A DNA stretch of 64,000 bases from positions 111,072,173 through 111,136,172 of the forward strand of contig NC_133156.1 in the NCBI RefSeq assembly GCF_040802235.1, read 5' to 3'. Shown here piece after piece: positions 1 to 10,298 of the stretch (the first letter of the stretch is position 1; every line of letters begins with the position of its first letter). The notes beneath the pieces are model-generated. The model did not search any database. It saw only the letters and a list, made by a program, of their open reading frames with translations, and was not told the DNA's origin. The position numbers were made by a program, and so were the translations under genes. This DNA comes from Manis javanica (lineage: Eukaryota > Chordata > Mammalia > Pholidota > Manidae).

Positions 1-812
1 GGCCTGCCAGAGAGCAAAAACAGGCCACATACAATATTAGAATAGGAGTAAGAACAGTATCAGAATGTGCCAGGAGTAACACTGTACACTGAACAAAAAT
101 GAAGCATTCCGTATAATGTGGAGGGGGCATAATTTCACTCTATAATTCTCTGCCAAGTTTTTGTTTCCTCTGAGTCCCCATCCCTATCTGTTGTAATATC
201 TGTGTTCCATTTTAAGGGTTTAAGAATTGTTAAGACTTACTGTTGACACCTACATCCGGTTATACTTTTACAACAGTTATTTAGACTTAACTCTGTGCTT
301 CACCATTTCAATTCTCTTTATCAGTCCCTTATATTCTGATTTATTTCTTTGTTCTTGGGATAACAGACTAATGCTACTTTAAGAGATGCTGGGACTAAAA
401 TGATTTACCTTCCTACACCCTTTCTCAGGAAGGTTCTATAAGAGGATGTGCAGTATTAAAATGAGAAAATAAATCTACATTTAATAGTCCTCCTGAAAAG
501 CAAAACAACTGATTGCCAAAGGACAGGTGAGTAGGAATTAGTGAAGCCAGACTTAGAGCACAGATCTTTTCACTTCTAGTCTGATGTGGTTTCAGTATAT
601 TGGGATGACAGAAATGGGTACCACCACCAGCGTCTGTCTCCGCCATCTACCCATAGTGCATCACTCTGGACGAAGGAGCCCAGAGGCAGTCATAGAATTG
701 TCAGCCCGGTACTCTCTCCCTGGATTGGTACTGACCTATGAGTTGAAGGCTACTGGTCAGCCCCACACCACACTGTGCCACCTTCAGGTGCATAGGCTCT
801 AGGATGTTAAAG
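1..812. other. single-copy sequence, no feature recognised
   Basis: The frames here are under 75 codons and look like chance. I see no convincing splice-site and coding combination, RNA gene or repeat. Decayed repeats too old to recognise by eye are possible. Confidence 0.5.
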
Positions 813-814
813 AA

Positions 815-905
815 TGCAAGCTGGGAGAGGGCAAGGACCATGCTTTTTCACCACTTTATGTCAAGTGTCCCTGGCTGGTAGTGGTGCTCAATAAACATTT
901 ATTGG
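815..905 (+). repeat. L2 LINE 3' end (ancient)
   Basis: The stretch follows the familiar order of the L2 3' terminus: a 'gggcaaggacc' block, a pyrimidine-rich spacer, then 'ggtgctcaataaacattt' ending in an A/T-rich tail. It is short and diverged, as expected for an L2 relic. A decayed MIR tail would look similar. Confidence 0.6.
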
Positions 906-1732
906 ACTTTCTGCAAGGAAATGTATTGAAATTACGGTCATCCCTTTGACTATACTCATTTATTTATTCATTCACTTAAAGTTTTCTCAAAATCTTATGA
1001 ACTCAAGCATTCTGGCTGGGAGATGGAAGATTTAGGGCAAAAAAATGAAGGAAGAAGATAGCATAAAACTTAGACTGGATGGGAGCATACTCCCCAGCTG
1101 GGCCAAGTCGCCTGGCTGCTGCTTTCCCCAGCCAGGAACGAAGCAGCAGTTTTGAGTCCCAGAAGATCAGCACATGAAAGGAAATGGGCCAGTGAGTGAG
1201 CCAAGTAGAGGGAACAGCCAGGCCCTGGTGGGGAGCAGGTTGGGGTTATCTCATTTAAGGTTGCCTATCACACGTACTTTCACCTGGGTGGGACAAGAAG
1301 CCTGAGAAGCAGGGAGGTGGGTGGGAGGACAGAAACTTGGGAAGGTGTGCCAGACCTGAGGGGGCCTTGGAGATGGGTCTGGGAGGAGTGCTTGGAGAGG
1401 TCAGATGGTGTTCGCTCCAGAGCTGGGGAGCCGGGCTGGGTGGGCCAAGGCGCGAGAGATGTAACCATGCTTGGCTTCTGAGGACTCGAGGCCAGGGGTG
1501 GCAGACGAGGTCGCATGCCAGCTGACTTGGAAATCTGAGCACTGGAACTTGAAGGAGCACAGAGTGGGCAAGCGGAGCTCAACAGGCATGCCAAGGGGCC
1601 CCTCTGCAACCCTAACCCTCCCAGTGACTGCAGCTGTCTGTCCTTTGAAATTTACACAAAACGATTTTCCTCCTTAGAGCTAAGCTTCAGCCTAGAAACT
1701 GAAGTTTGATATTGAGGATTAATGCTATTTGG
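906..1732. other. single-copy, GC-richer sequence without recognisable gene
   Basis: Overlapping frames on both strands between about 1255 and 1680 reflect the GC content; none shows a known domain. No CpG-island-like CpG density is apparent. Nothing else can be supported. Confidence 0.4.
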
Positions 1733-1912
1733 TACAGTAGTTCTAATGCTGGAGGCACATTAGAGTTGTCTGGAACATTTAAAAAAAACAAAACATAATG
1801 CAATGCCTGGGCCCACTAGAGACCAATTAAATCAGGATTCCTGGGTATGCAAACTGGGCATTGGTCTAGGTTTAAAGCTCTCCCCAGCTGATTCTAATCT
1901 CTGCTAATCTAA
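1733..1912. mobile_element. MER5-type hAT-Charlie MITE
   Basis: The sequence has the MER5 layout: 'cacattagagttgtctgg', a 'gatgcctgggccc'-like block, 'gaccaattaaatcagga', then the mirrored half ending 'gctgattctaat'. The near-palindromic order fits a small non-autonomous hAT element. Old and diverged; no coding capacity. Confidence 0.7.
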
Positions 1913-1949
1913 CGGAAGGGAATTTGGAGGCAAGCAGGAGGCCTGGCTA

Positions 1950-2112
1950 CAGAAGTGTGGTTTGTAGACCAGTGTCTGCAGACTGGAAGCCCGCTGAAAA
2001 TACAGCATCTTGGCCTCCCCCAACCACCCAGGGATCCTGGATCAGAATCTGCATCTTAATAAGGTCCTCAGAACATCTGTGGGCACTTTAAAGTTTGATT
2101 GTCACTGTTAGA
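1950..2112. mobile_element. second MER5-type hAT MITE
   Basis: Contains 'gtgtggtttgtagaccag', an internal 'cagaatctgcatcttaa' and a terminal 'cactttaaagtttga', matching in order the landmarks of the MER5A group. It lies about 40 bp from another MER5-type element. The two differ enough to be separate insertions rather than a tandem copy. Confidence 0.65.
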
Positions 2113-3195
2113 AGGAACAAACCACACAAGTTCTCAGCTGTGACTTGTGAAAACAGCCAAAGAATCAGAGAGCTAGAGGGATCTTAGCCCCTTGATCCAG
2201 AGATCCCGGTCCCCCTACACCTGCCAGGCAGAAAGGTGAGAGTCAGGGAGGTCTGCCACCCAAACAGATCACACAGGCGTTAGGGACTCTAAACAAAATA
2301 GGAGACAGCAGGAAGTAGTGAGGACTGAGGGGCCAGCACACAGCCCTGCCAGGTAAGGGGAATATAACTCAGCTCCTGCCACCCTACTGCCCTGAGGGGT
2401 GCCTGCTCCTGCGGCCATACTGCACAGAGCAGCTGCAGTTGCTCTGTGAAAGGACAGGTACCATGTTGCCAGACCTTCCAATTTTTCAAGAGAAGATGGA
2501 AATGTAGATTTTAACATTAAATCTCCTGATTTTTGAGTGTTGGCAACTAATTCACACTTACCAAATTTCCAAATCACAACATACTATGGGGGCAAATCAC
2601 ACCCACGGAACACTCATCTAATGAAACCCTTTCCTATTACAGATGAAAGAATAGAGTTCGGTGTTCTGGTCCTCACATTCCATGAGAGAGTAACTCCAGT
2701 TTAAACATCATCTATTTTCCTAATTTTGTTTTAGGTATTCGGGAGCTGCTGTCTTACAGGGTTCTAGAGCCACTGCAGCAGGAAATGGTTCCAAGGTGGG
2801 GTCCGGGAGAAGTTTCTCTGCAAAGGCAACAAAGAAGCTCAGATTTGATTGCCAGATGTGTCAACTGTTTTGTAAGCCCCCAGTAATCTCCCAGAGGGGC
2901 AGACCAAAACCTTTCAGTTGACATTTCCTTCAACACCAGGTTTGTTTTGGGAGTCTGGGCCAGGCGACAAGGATGGCACCAAGAGCTTGTTTTCCCAATT
3001 GAAGTCAAAACATTTGCTGAGCAACCCCATAAATTGGCTAGACGAAAGTAAATAGGAAGGAGAGCCAGGGGAAAGGTGAGGTGACCACGCAGCCGAGGGT
3101 GAAAGCAGCACAGAGGGAAGCACACGGGAAAAGAGCGTGCAAAGAGGATGTGGGGACAGTTGAGCCAGCCAGTCAGGTACCATGGAGCAGGCCTT
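2113..3195. other. single-copy sequence; contains donor tract A of a local duplication
   Basis: No gene recognised. Positions 2670-2707 are repeated base for base at 3953-3990 inside the mosaic insertion. The remaining frames (for example a 149-codon minus-strand frame at 2754-3203) show no recognisable domain. Confidence 0.5.
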
Positions 3196-3330
3196 CCTTC
3201 CATTCTTTACCAGTTAGTTAGCACTTGCTATGCACCAGGCATAGCTCTAGCTGCTAAAAACACAAGAGTGAACAAGACCAGCCAAGTTCCTGCCCTCCCA
3301 GAGCTCGCTCCATTTTTCACATCCCACATC
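3196..3330 (+). repeat. ancient mammalian-wide repeat fragment (class unresolved)
   Basis: The order 'agcacttgctatgcaccagg', 'ctagctgct', 'acaagagtgaacaagac', 'ttcctgccctcccagagct' is a pattern common in old L1M/L2-type relics of mammals. I recognise the pattern but cannot assign the subfamily by eye. A similar diverged copy lies at 7660-7800. Confidence 0.5.
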
Positions 3331-3939
3331 TTCCACCTGAGCATCTTAGTTATCATTGCCTCCCACAGCCACATCACAGCCAGAGGCCTATTTTTAAGCC
3401 ACATCGTATTCACATCTTGCATCATTTTCACATTAACCATCCTGGATCTAGGGATCCTGACACACTTTGATCTTTTCAGACACTTGGAAAATTCCGAGGC
3501 CTTAATACCACCTTGTCATCATCAGACCTGCGTGGGATATGAGGTGGGGAGTCTACTATGATCAGCATTTGTTTTGGGGTTGCATGTCCAAGAAAGTTGG
3601 GAGATATCAAGGAATATTGTCTTGTCTTTTTCACCTAAAATGGAATTGTTGTTAGATGTTTCATTCCAAATCCTCACCCTCTATGATTTTTAAATTTATG
3701 AAATTTTCTTGGCATCAAAGTGCTCATCTTTAGTCTGTGCACTAAAGATGCAAAGTGGGTGTAATTACTGGTTTGTGTGATAGAATTTTTGTTCAGTTTA
3801 TTTTCTTTATCAAGAAAAAGAAAACAAGAGAAATGATGGTTTGTGGATGACTAGGAGCCTTAGTAAATTCCCATGTTTATATCCATAGAAGTAAATTTCT
3901 CTAGACCATGCTATTAATTATCAGTGCATGGGTAAATAT
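3331..3939. other. single-copy sequence, no feature recognised
   Basis: AT-rich from about 3640. No coding frame with a recognisable domain, RNA gene or repeat was found. Confidence 0.4.
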
Positions 3940-4123
3940 CTGCATTTATAAATCCTCACATTCCATGAGAGAGTAACTCCAGTTTAAACAGGTTCTGACA
4001 TACCTGTCCTTTAGCTACCCACACTGGGGGGCGTGGAAGGAGGGGGACGACAGGCAGGTGGGGAGGCATTCAGAGGGCTGAAGGAGAAGCCCCTACTCCC
4101 ACCCCAGGCCCACTGCATTTATA
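3940..4123. repeat. mosaic templated insertion flanked by 11-bp direct repeats
   Basis: The 11-mer 'ctgcatttata' occurs at 3940-3950 and again at 4113-4123. Between the repeats are two bases (aa), then 38 bp (3953-3990) identical to 2670-2707, then 127 bp (3991-4117) identical to 6441-6567. Both donors are in the same orientation on the same strand. The A/B junction is blunt, with no shared base. At the right edge the donor sequence 'ctgca' overlaps the first five bases of the direct repeat, so that joint may have used microhomology. No poly(A) tail is present. Perfect identity over 165 bp implies a recent event, or an assembly error. Confidence 0.85.
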
Positions 4124-4911
4124 TGGCAGCAGTAAATTACTAAAATAATTCACCTATTGGGCATTAATAATAGATACAGTTATTATTTTCCAGGAATTTG
4201 CTTTATTTTTCCTTTTAGTATTTCTGATTTATTCAAACCATAATGACAATAGTGAAATTCTACCCTGTCGGTGGAATCTGATATGCTCACAAGGCCCAGA
4301 ATATATACTGAATAGGGGATTGTGGTGTCATCACATTGCTTCTTATGGGGTGTGAGGTCTTGAAATTCATTCTTTAGGTGTTCCCATGCCTTACCAGGGA
4401 AATCAGGGTAAGTCCTCTCACTGCATGCTCCACTCCTGAGCCTATGCTTTCTCGTACACAACATGGCTCATTCCCTCCTGGAACTCTGCCCACTCCCCTT
4501 CAAGCCTTCGCCCGGCTCGTGGCTTGCCTCCCTTTAAGTCTTTCTCATATAGAAAGTCTTCCAAAGACATATCGTCAGTGCTATGCTAGAGAGACCCAAC
4601 TCACAGTCACAACACAGGGCAGGAACTACTGATGAACCACAGACCCAGGGACTGAAACAAGGTACGCACACCCCTGGCGCCTGCCTGGCTAAGGCAGACA
4701 CATGAGAAAACTACCTTCTGTCTCCACTGCTCTGCTGGAAACAAAGTGGCCATGCTCACTGCCTGGGCAGCCAGAAGCCCAAACCCTCTGGACAGGCCAG
4801 GACTCCCTGGATGCCGTGACTGGTGGTGTAGCTGTGTGAGTGTTCCCAGGCAAAATCAGGAGGCCGGCTGGATTCCCAGGGGCGGAGATCATTGCCTTGG
4901 TGTCTTGCCAA
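4124..4911. other. single-copy sequence, no gene recognised
   Basis: Frames at 4183-4464 (minus) and 4378-4632 (plus) have no recognisable domain. The right end may include leader sequence downstream of the ERV LTR proposed next to it, but no clear primer-binding site could be identified. Confidence 0.4.
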
Positions 4912-5743
4912 TGGGTTTCAGCCCCGGGCAAGTTCACTATGGATTCAGTGTGATCAAAGAAATTGACAGCAAAACGTTTTTTGGGGTGAAAGGGTTTATT
5001 ACCCGGCTTGTTCTCCCGGCGGCAGGTCAAGCACTAGCATCTCTACCTCTGTCCACAGCATTGGGCCGAGCTCTCTATATAGTGCAATAATAGCTTATTG
5101 CCTACAGGTGTGGAAGTGGTAGCCTAGCAACAGACCAGTTACATCATCAGGTGGTTTAAGTTCAGTGAGGATCCTGGCCATAGGAACCCCAGCTGGCCCA
5201 CACTGGGTATCCTGACTGGCACAGTGCCTGTGACCCAAGAGCCCTCTGTGGGCATTTGCCAGCCCTTTTACTAAAGTTTTTGGTGCTTTTCCATTTCTCC
5301 TGTCCACCCACAGAGCCCTTAGGATTGTTAGGCATCTGTCCATCCACACAATGTGGAAGCAGGTCTGATAAGTCACCAACACTCTGAAGCTTAACAGGTC
5401 ACCTCTTCCTTCTAGGAGCTCTTTTTATTTCTGAAGAGGCATAAGAATTATTCAGTAAGCAAGACTATCATTTTTTAAATAACGAGACAGATAAGGGCCA
5501 CAGGGATCAGGCAGTTGAATTCTTTATCAATGCATCTTTCTTGCAGGAAATACTCACCTGTGGCAAGTACTTCTGACCACTGGATACACAACAGCTGTTC
5601 CCCAGGGCTTTCAGGTAATAAGGAGTCTAATTGTTCACGTGTGATTCGTGCTTTAAGAAAGCTGGGGCTGCCCTTAGTCTTGATCAGTTTAAGTTGATCA
5701 CGGTGATTCCATTCCCCTTGTCGGCTTAGGAAAGGGCATGGTA
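4912..5743 (-). mobile_element. probable ERV solo LTR (class unresolved)
   Basis: Read on the minus strand, the segment has an LTR plan. A candidate TG start near 5743 is followed by a long U3, a TATA-like 'ctatatagag' near 5082-5073, an AATAAA polyadenylation signal at 5000-4995, and a U5-like stretch ending in CA at 4913-4912. The TATA-to-AATAAA spacing of about 75 bp suits a short R region. No retroviral coding domain adjoins it, so a solo LTR is the simplest reading. The 5' boundary is uncertain, and I could not find a convincing primer-binding site or target-site duplication. Confidence 0.45.
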
Positions 5744-7655
5744 ACAATCAGAGCCAATAAGATGTGAAGGGAAGGTTTTTGAGGAGTGTGGGGAGAGAGT
5801 TGGCAAGTATTCCTTTTTCACAAGGAAATGTCAGCCTCCCTGGGGCCTTTGCATCTGTCGTGTGAGGATGGTTAGGGATGCTGCCACCACATGTGAACCA
5901 CAAGAGGATGGGCTAGGGGACCGCAGCCGGCACCTGGAGGATGCACCACAGAGCATGAAAAACATCCGCTCCTTGGTGATGCTGCTGAGCCCCTGAGTCG
6001 TCCTGCCGTCCACCACCTCAGATCACTCCTCTCTTGAGAAGATAATACTCTTTATTGTTTAATTCCATTTTGGTTAAGTCTTTTTTACTTACAGCCAAGT
6101 AACTAAACATGAGAAAGCCAACTTTGATCCAAAGATTGCCAAGCATATAAGGACACCAGGTGAAGTGAGTCTACTGAATTCTTTCAGTGATGAATAGCTA
6201 CACGTCTAATCATCCGTTTTTCCTAAAGGGACCAAGACAGTTGAATCCTCCAGTGAATTGTCCCTTTCCCTGATCTCTGTGAGGTGAACACTGCCAAATT
6301 TAAACTCCATTTTGGGGAACCCAGGAATCTTTTGAGGTGGATTTAAACCCTGAGAACCAAAGGATTTCTCCTAGGTTTCTGAAGTCACAGTCTGTCATCT
6401 GTCCACATTCCCTCTTCTGTCCAGTGGCTGCCATGGTCTGGGTTCTGACATACCTGTCCTTTAGCTACCCACACTGGGGGGCGTGGAAGGAGGGGGACGA
6501 CAGGCAGGTGGGGAGGCATTCAGAGGGCTGAAGGAGAAGCCCCTACTCCCACCCCAGGCCCACTGCAGTACTCTTGGCCCTGTACTGTCAGCCAGTGGAT
6601 TTTCTTGTATGAGGAAGCTTTCTTTGGGGAGAAATATTTTTTTTTCACTGTCTGCTAATTTCCTTTAAATTGATCTCTCTGTTTAAATTTTTATCGTTGC
6701 TGTAAAGGAATCCAGTGATTTTAGATACTCTATTTGCAGTTCTAACTCTATGCACCTTCCTCAATCTAAACTCTTTTCAGGGTCATTTGTTAGTTGCAAA
6801 TGGGGTAAGAGTAAACTGTCCTTCCTAGGCAGAACTTTGCTGATGAATAGCAACTAATGTTAAGTCCTGGTAGGAAACAGGCTTTAGATAGCAGGGTGTG
6901 AGCACGAGGACCATAGTCCTTGATGGGGATGGGTTTATCAGCCTCCAGGTGGAAATGGCCCTTCTAGACATGGAGAATGAAATCAGTACATCATGTATTA
7001 AACAAAAACATGTAAAGGCTTCTAAAAGAGGCCAAAAGAGTGCCCAGGTCAATAATGACATGTAGGCATTACAAGGCAAACTAAACAAGGGTCTCTCAGA
7101 GGGTTGCTGGTCCTTTACGGCAGTGCTACAGTAGAGAGTTACGCAGAGATGCTGAGGGCTCACCTATTCCTGGACAGCATGATAGCTTTTCATGTGTCCT
7201 GTGTCAGGGGGAAGGTAGAGATAAACCAAGACAAAAGACAAAGAAGTCATTGCTCAGTTCTGAGTTTCAATGTAGATTGCATACGTCTACAGAAGAGACA
7301 GTAGTCTAAAAGCTAAAGTGCTTTGATTTTCAAGAGGCAAGCTTTGTTGGGAAAGAATTTCTGTGGCATTCCAACATCTACCTTTGGATACCCAGAGCAA
7401 AGGTAGAGAACTGGCTGCACAGTGTTTACATATTAAGCTTAAAGTGGGGAAGAATGCATGCTGACTGGTGTACAGGTGTCTGGTTTGTACAGAAAGAGGA
7501 TAAAACCCCTCTCTGGGTAGATGAAGGAGTAGGGAGAGGATGGAGAGAGAAATGTTTAGATGCTCGCAGTAAGTGCTGTTCCCTGTCAGCTACCGGAACC
7601 AACACACATCAGATGAAACCCAGAAGGTGAAAATAGAAACCATGGTAGATTCTAG
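5744..7655. other. single-copy sequence; contains donor tract B
   Basis: No gene recognised. Positions 6441-6567 are the 127-bp donor copied exactly into the mosaic insertion at 3991-4117. Frames at 6337-6531 and 6825-7163 show no known domain. Confidence 0.5.
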
Positions 7656-7800
7656 ATTTACTCATTCAACAAACATTGAGTGCCTTTGGAGGTCCTGGCA
7701 CTTTTCCTGGTGTTTGAGCTATATCAGTAAACAAAATAGAGGCCTGCCTTCCTGGAACTTATAGTCTAACTAGGAAGACAGATGTAACCAAAGAACACAA
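7656..7800 (+). repeat. ancient mammalian-wide repeat fragment (class unresolved)
   Basis: 'attcaacaaacattgagtgcc', 'atatcagtaaacaaaata' and 'cttcctggaacttatagtc' occur in the same order as in the relic at 3196-3330. Heavily diverged; subfamily not assignable by eye. Confidence 0.5.
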
Positions 7801-9245
7801 TGAATTACTTGGTGTGATCTGGTGATAAAAAGTAGGGGAAGATAAGGATTCAAAGCCAGATTGAAATTCAAAGCCTGGACCCTTAACAATGTCACTGTAG
7901 TTTTTTGTTACAGATTTTTTGACTATGGGAAACCTACAAAGAACCTGCTTTCATTAGTGATAATAAGCAACTGGGTCCAGGCCCTTCCTGAGGCAAGGGA
8001 CACACATGTGTAACATGTCTTGAACGTAATGAGAATCATCCATGAAAATACTTAAGTGGGGGAAACAGGCCCCAGGGGAGGCCACACTCACAGTGTATCC
8101 TGGAGCCTTATGTTCTAAACTCTTTTTGGAAAAGGAAAGGACACCCACAAATTAAATCCAAACAAAATGGCCCAAAGAATGAGCAATAGCATGCATCTGG
8201 ACCCTGGGGGTGCCGACCCTCAGCTAGACCAGAGCTTCTCTTGGCAGGGGGTTGGTCAATTGCAGATGCAAACCCACTCCTAGCCTCTCCCCATCAGTCA
8301 CTGCCTAGCACTGCAGGGGCTTCCCAAAACATTCGTATGTGTTTTCTTGTTCTCTAAACTCACAACCAAGAAAATATCCAATAAGTAAAGTTACCCATGA
8401 CATATAATTTTATCCACATTTCTTACAAAGGTGGTCTCCTCCAGACTTCAGTGACTAGTTGAAACCATCAGGAAGGGATTACTGTTGTTATGATACATGT
8501 GAACGGTTGATTATATGAGATTCTCATTAGCCTTGGCATATCGCAGGCTACCCATGTGTCTGGTGGTTCATGTGCGTGCATGTGCACACACACACATCTA
8601 CACAGAATGTAGAAGGAGGGATCAGTTGATAAGTGCCTCCCACAGAGTAGGTGATCATTTAACATATAATGCAGAATTGAAATGTAAAATTTCTTGGCCT
8701 TGCCATTCAGCCTAAAAGGCTATCTCACCCCAAGAGAGAGAATAAATGTCTGTAGAAATGTAGCACATGTATTGTTTTGGGTGGCACTGAGCCATTCTCC
8801 ACCCACAGACAGGGCACACAGTTCAACTCTGACCTGTCATTACAATGCCATCTCCCTGGCCATAGTGATCAGCCTAGACAGGGACACGGGGTCCAGCCTG
8901 GGTCAGTGACAGTCTTCTACAGGACTTAGGTGGGCAGTATCTGAAAAGAGACATGTTCTTCCACGTGGACTGCCAGACTGGTGGAATGTGAGCCTGGAGC
9001 TGCTTTGGCATCTTTGCCTCCCCGTATGGAGGGTCAGCCTGAGGATTAAACCAGGAGAAGAAGAACACAGTGTCCTGAGAGATTACTTGATCTCTGGATA
9101 TAATTGTTCCCCAAACTAGATGAACTTTCCAGTGATACAAATTAATACATTTCCTCCTTCCTCAACAAGGGGTAAAATGGGTTTTTGTGATTTGCAACCA
9201 AATCAGTGCTAATACACACAGGATCAAAAAATAGAGCTGCCATTC
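7801..9245. other. single-copy sequence with a short CA/TG-rich tract
   Basis: A small alternating TG/CA stretch lies near 8570-8600. I see no gene, RNA or further repeat. Frames of 60-90 codons have no recognisable domains. Confidence 0.4.
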
Positions 9246-9430
9246 CATTGGTTGAACATCTGTCGTATACCAGGCACAGTCCTAGGTGCTTTATGTGCAG
9301 TCTCATGAATTCTTCCCAACTGTACTCTGACTTAGAGGATGATATTCTATTTCAGAACAGGAGAGTAAGACAGGGCAGTAAGATAAAGTGGCTGTACAAA
9401 GACATGGCTAGCAACTAGTCTAGTGGTGAC
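9246..9430 (-). repeat. MIR SINE (ancient), minus strand
   Basis: Reads as a MIR reverse complement: 'taccaggcacagtcctaggtgctttatgtg', then an 'agaggatgatattctatttcagaacagga' core, and 'cagggcagtaagataaagtggctg' towards the 5' end. The element ends next to the target-site duplication of the L1 fragment to its right. Confidence 0.65.
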
Positions 9431-9814
9431 ATGAATAAAGGACACTAAGAAACTGAGGAAACAAAATAGCAGCAGACTCAGAGACTCCAAGAAGGAACTA
9501 GTGGTTACCAAAGGGGAGGGGTGTGGAAGGGCGGGTGGGGAGGGAGGGAGAAGGGGATTGAGGGGTATTATGTTTAGTACACATGGTGTGGGGGGTCACG
9601 GAGAGAACAGTGTAGCACAGAGAAGGCACATAGTGGATCTGTGGCATCTTGCTGCACTGATGGACAGTGACTGCATTGGGGTATGGGTGGGGACTTGATA
9701 ATATGGGTAAATGTAGTAACCACATAATTTTTTCATGTGAAACCTTCATAAGAGTGTGTATCAATCATACCTTAATAAAAAAATATTTTTAAAGAAATGA
9801 ATAAAGGACGCTAA
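9431..9814 (+). mobile_element. 5'-truncated L1 3' end with target-site duplication
   Basis: The L1 3'UTR signature runs from 'ctagtggttaccaaagg' (about 9500) through a G-rich purine tract (9517-9560) to 'gacagtgactgcattgggg' and a terminal 'ccttaataaaaaaa'. An 18-bp direct repeat, 'atgaataaaggacactaa' at 9431-9448 and the same with one mismatch at 9797-9814, bounds it. That is the expected footprint of target-primed reverse transcription. Only about 350 bp of 3'UTR was inserted, so there is no ORF. The same subfamily's end recurs at 20073-20280. Confidence 0.85.
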
Positions 9815-10010
9815 AGCTGCCAAGTCCATGCTCTTCCCACCAAGTGGTAGCATCATGGGGAAAAGATGATATCAGAACCCTAGACATCATCTATTAGTGC
9901 ATCCTGGATATTTTTACCAATTCGTAAATGAGGATTAATAACACCTTATGAAATAAAGAATATGAGCAAGATTGGCAAACTCTAAGTCTGCACCAATGAT
10001 TCTTCTATGG

Positions 10011-10298
10011 TAAAAAATACTTTATGGAAGTATAATTCACATATACAATCCATTCACTTAAGTATACAATTCAGTGTTTTTTAGTATATTCGTAGATCTG
10101 TGCAGTAATCGCACAATTTTAGAACACGTTCAGCACCTCAGAAAGAAACCCGCACCCTTTAGCGTCATCACCCTCTCCCTGCAGCTCTCATCCACCCCTA
10201 GCCCTGAGCGACCACTAGTCTACTTTCTGTCTTTATGGATGTCTTTCTTCTGGACTTGCATATATATAGAAACAAATATGTGCTCTTTTGTCACTGCC
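10011..10298 (-). mobile_element. older L1M 3' fragment, left half of an interrupted copy
   Basis: The sequence follows the minus-strand end of an old L1: 'ggaagtataattcacatata', 'ttttttagtatattcgtag', 'ctttctgtctttatggat'. It stops in the middle of ORF2-derived sequence. The continuation appears at about 16957-17035, so this copy was split by the L1 lying between. Confidence 0.7.

Noticed and set aside
3148..3561. 137-codon plus-strand frame as a gene
   Set aside because: It overlaps an ancient repeat, has no recognisable domain, and its start lies in sequence also open on the opposite strand.
3953..4117. Mosaic insertion as a processed retrocopy of two spliced exons
   Set aside because: The donor tracts are not flanked by GT/AG on either strand (plus strand: 'tc' after 2707 and 'tg' before 6441; minus strand equally non-canonical), and there is no poly(A) tail.
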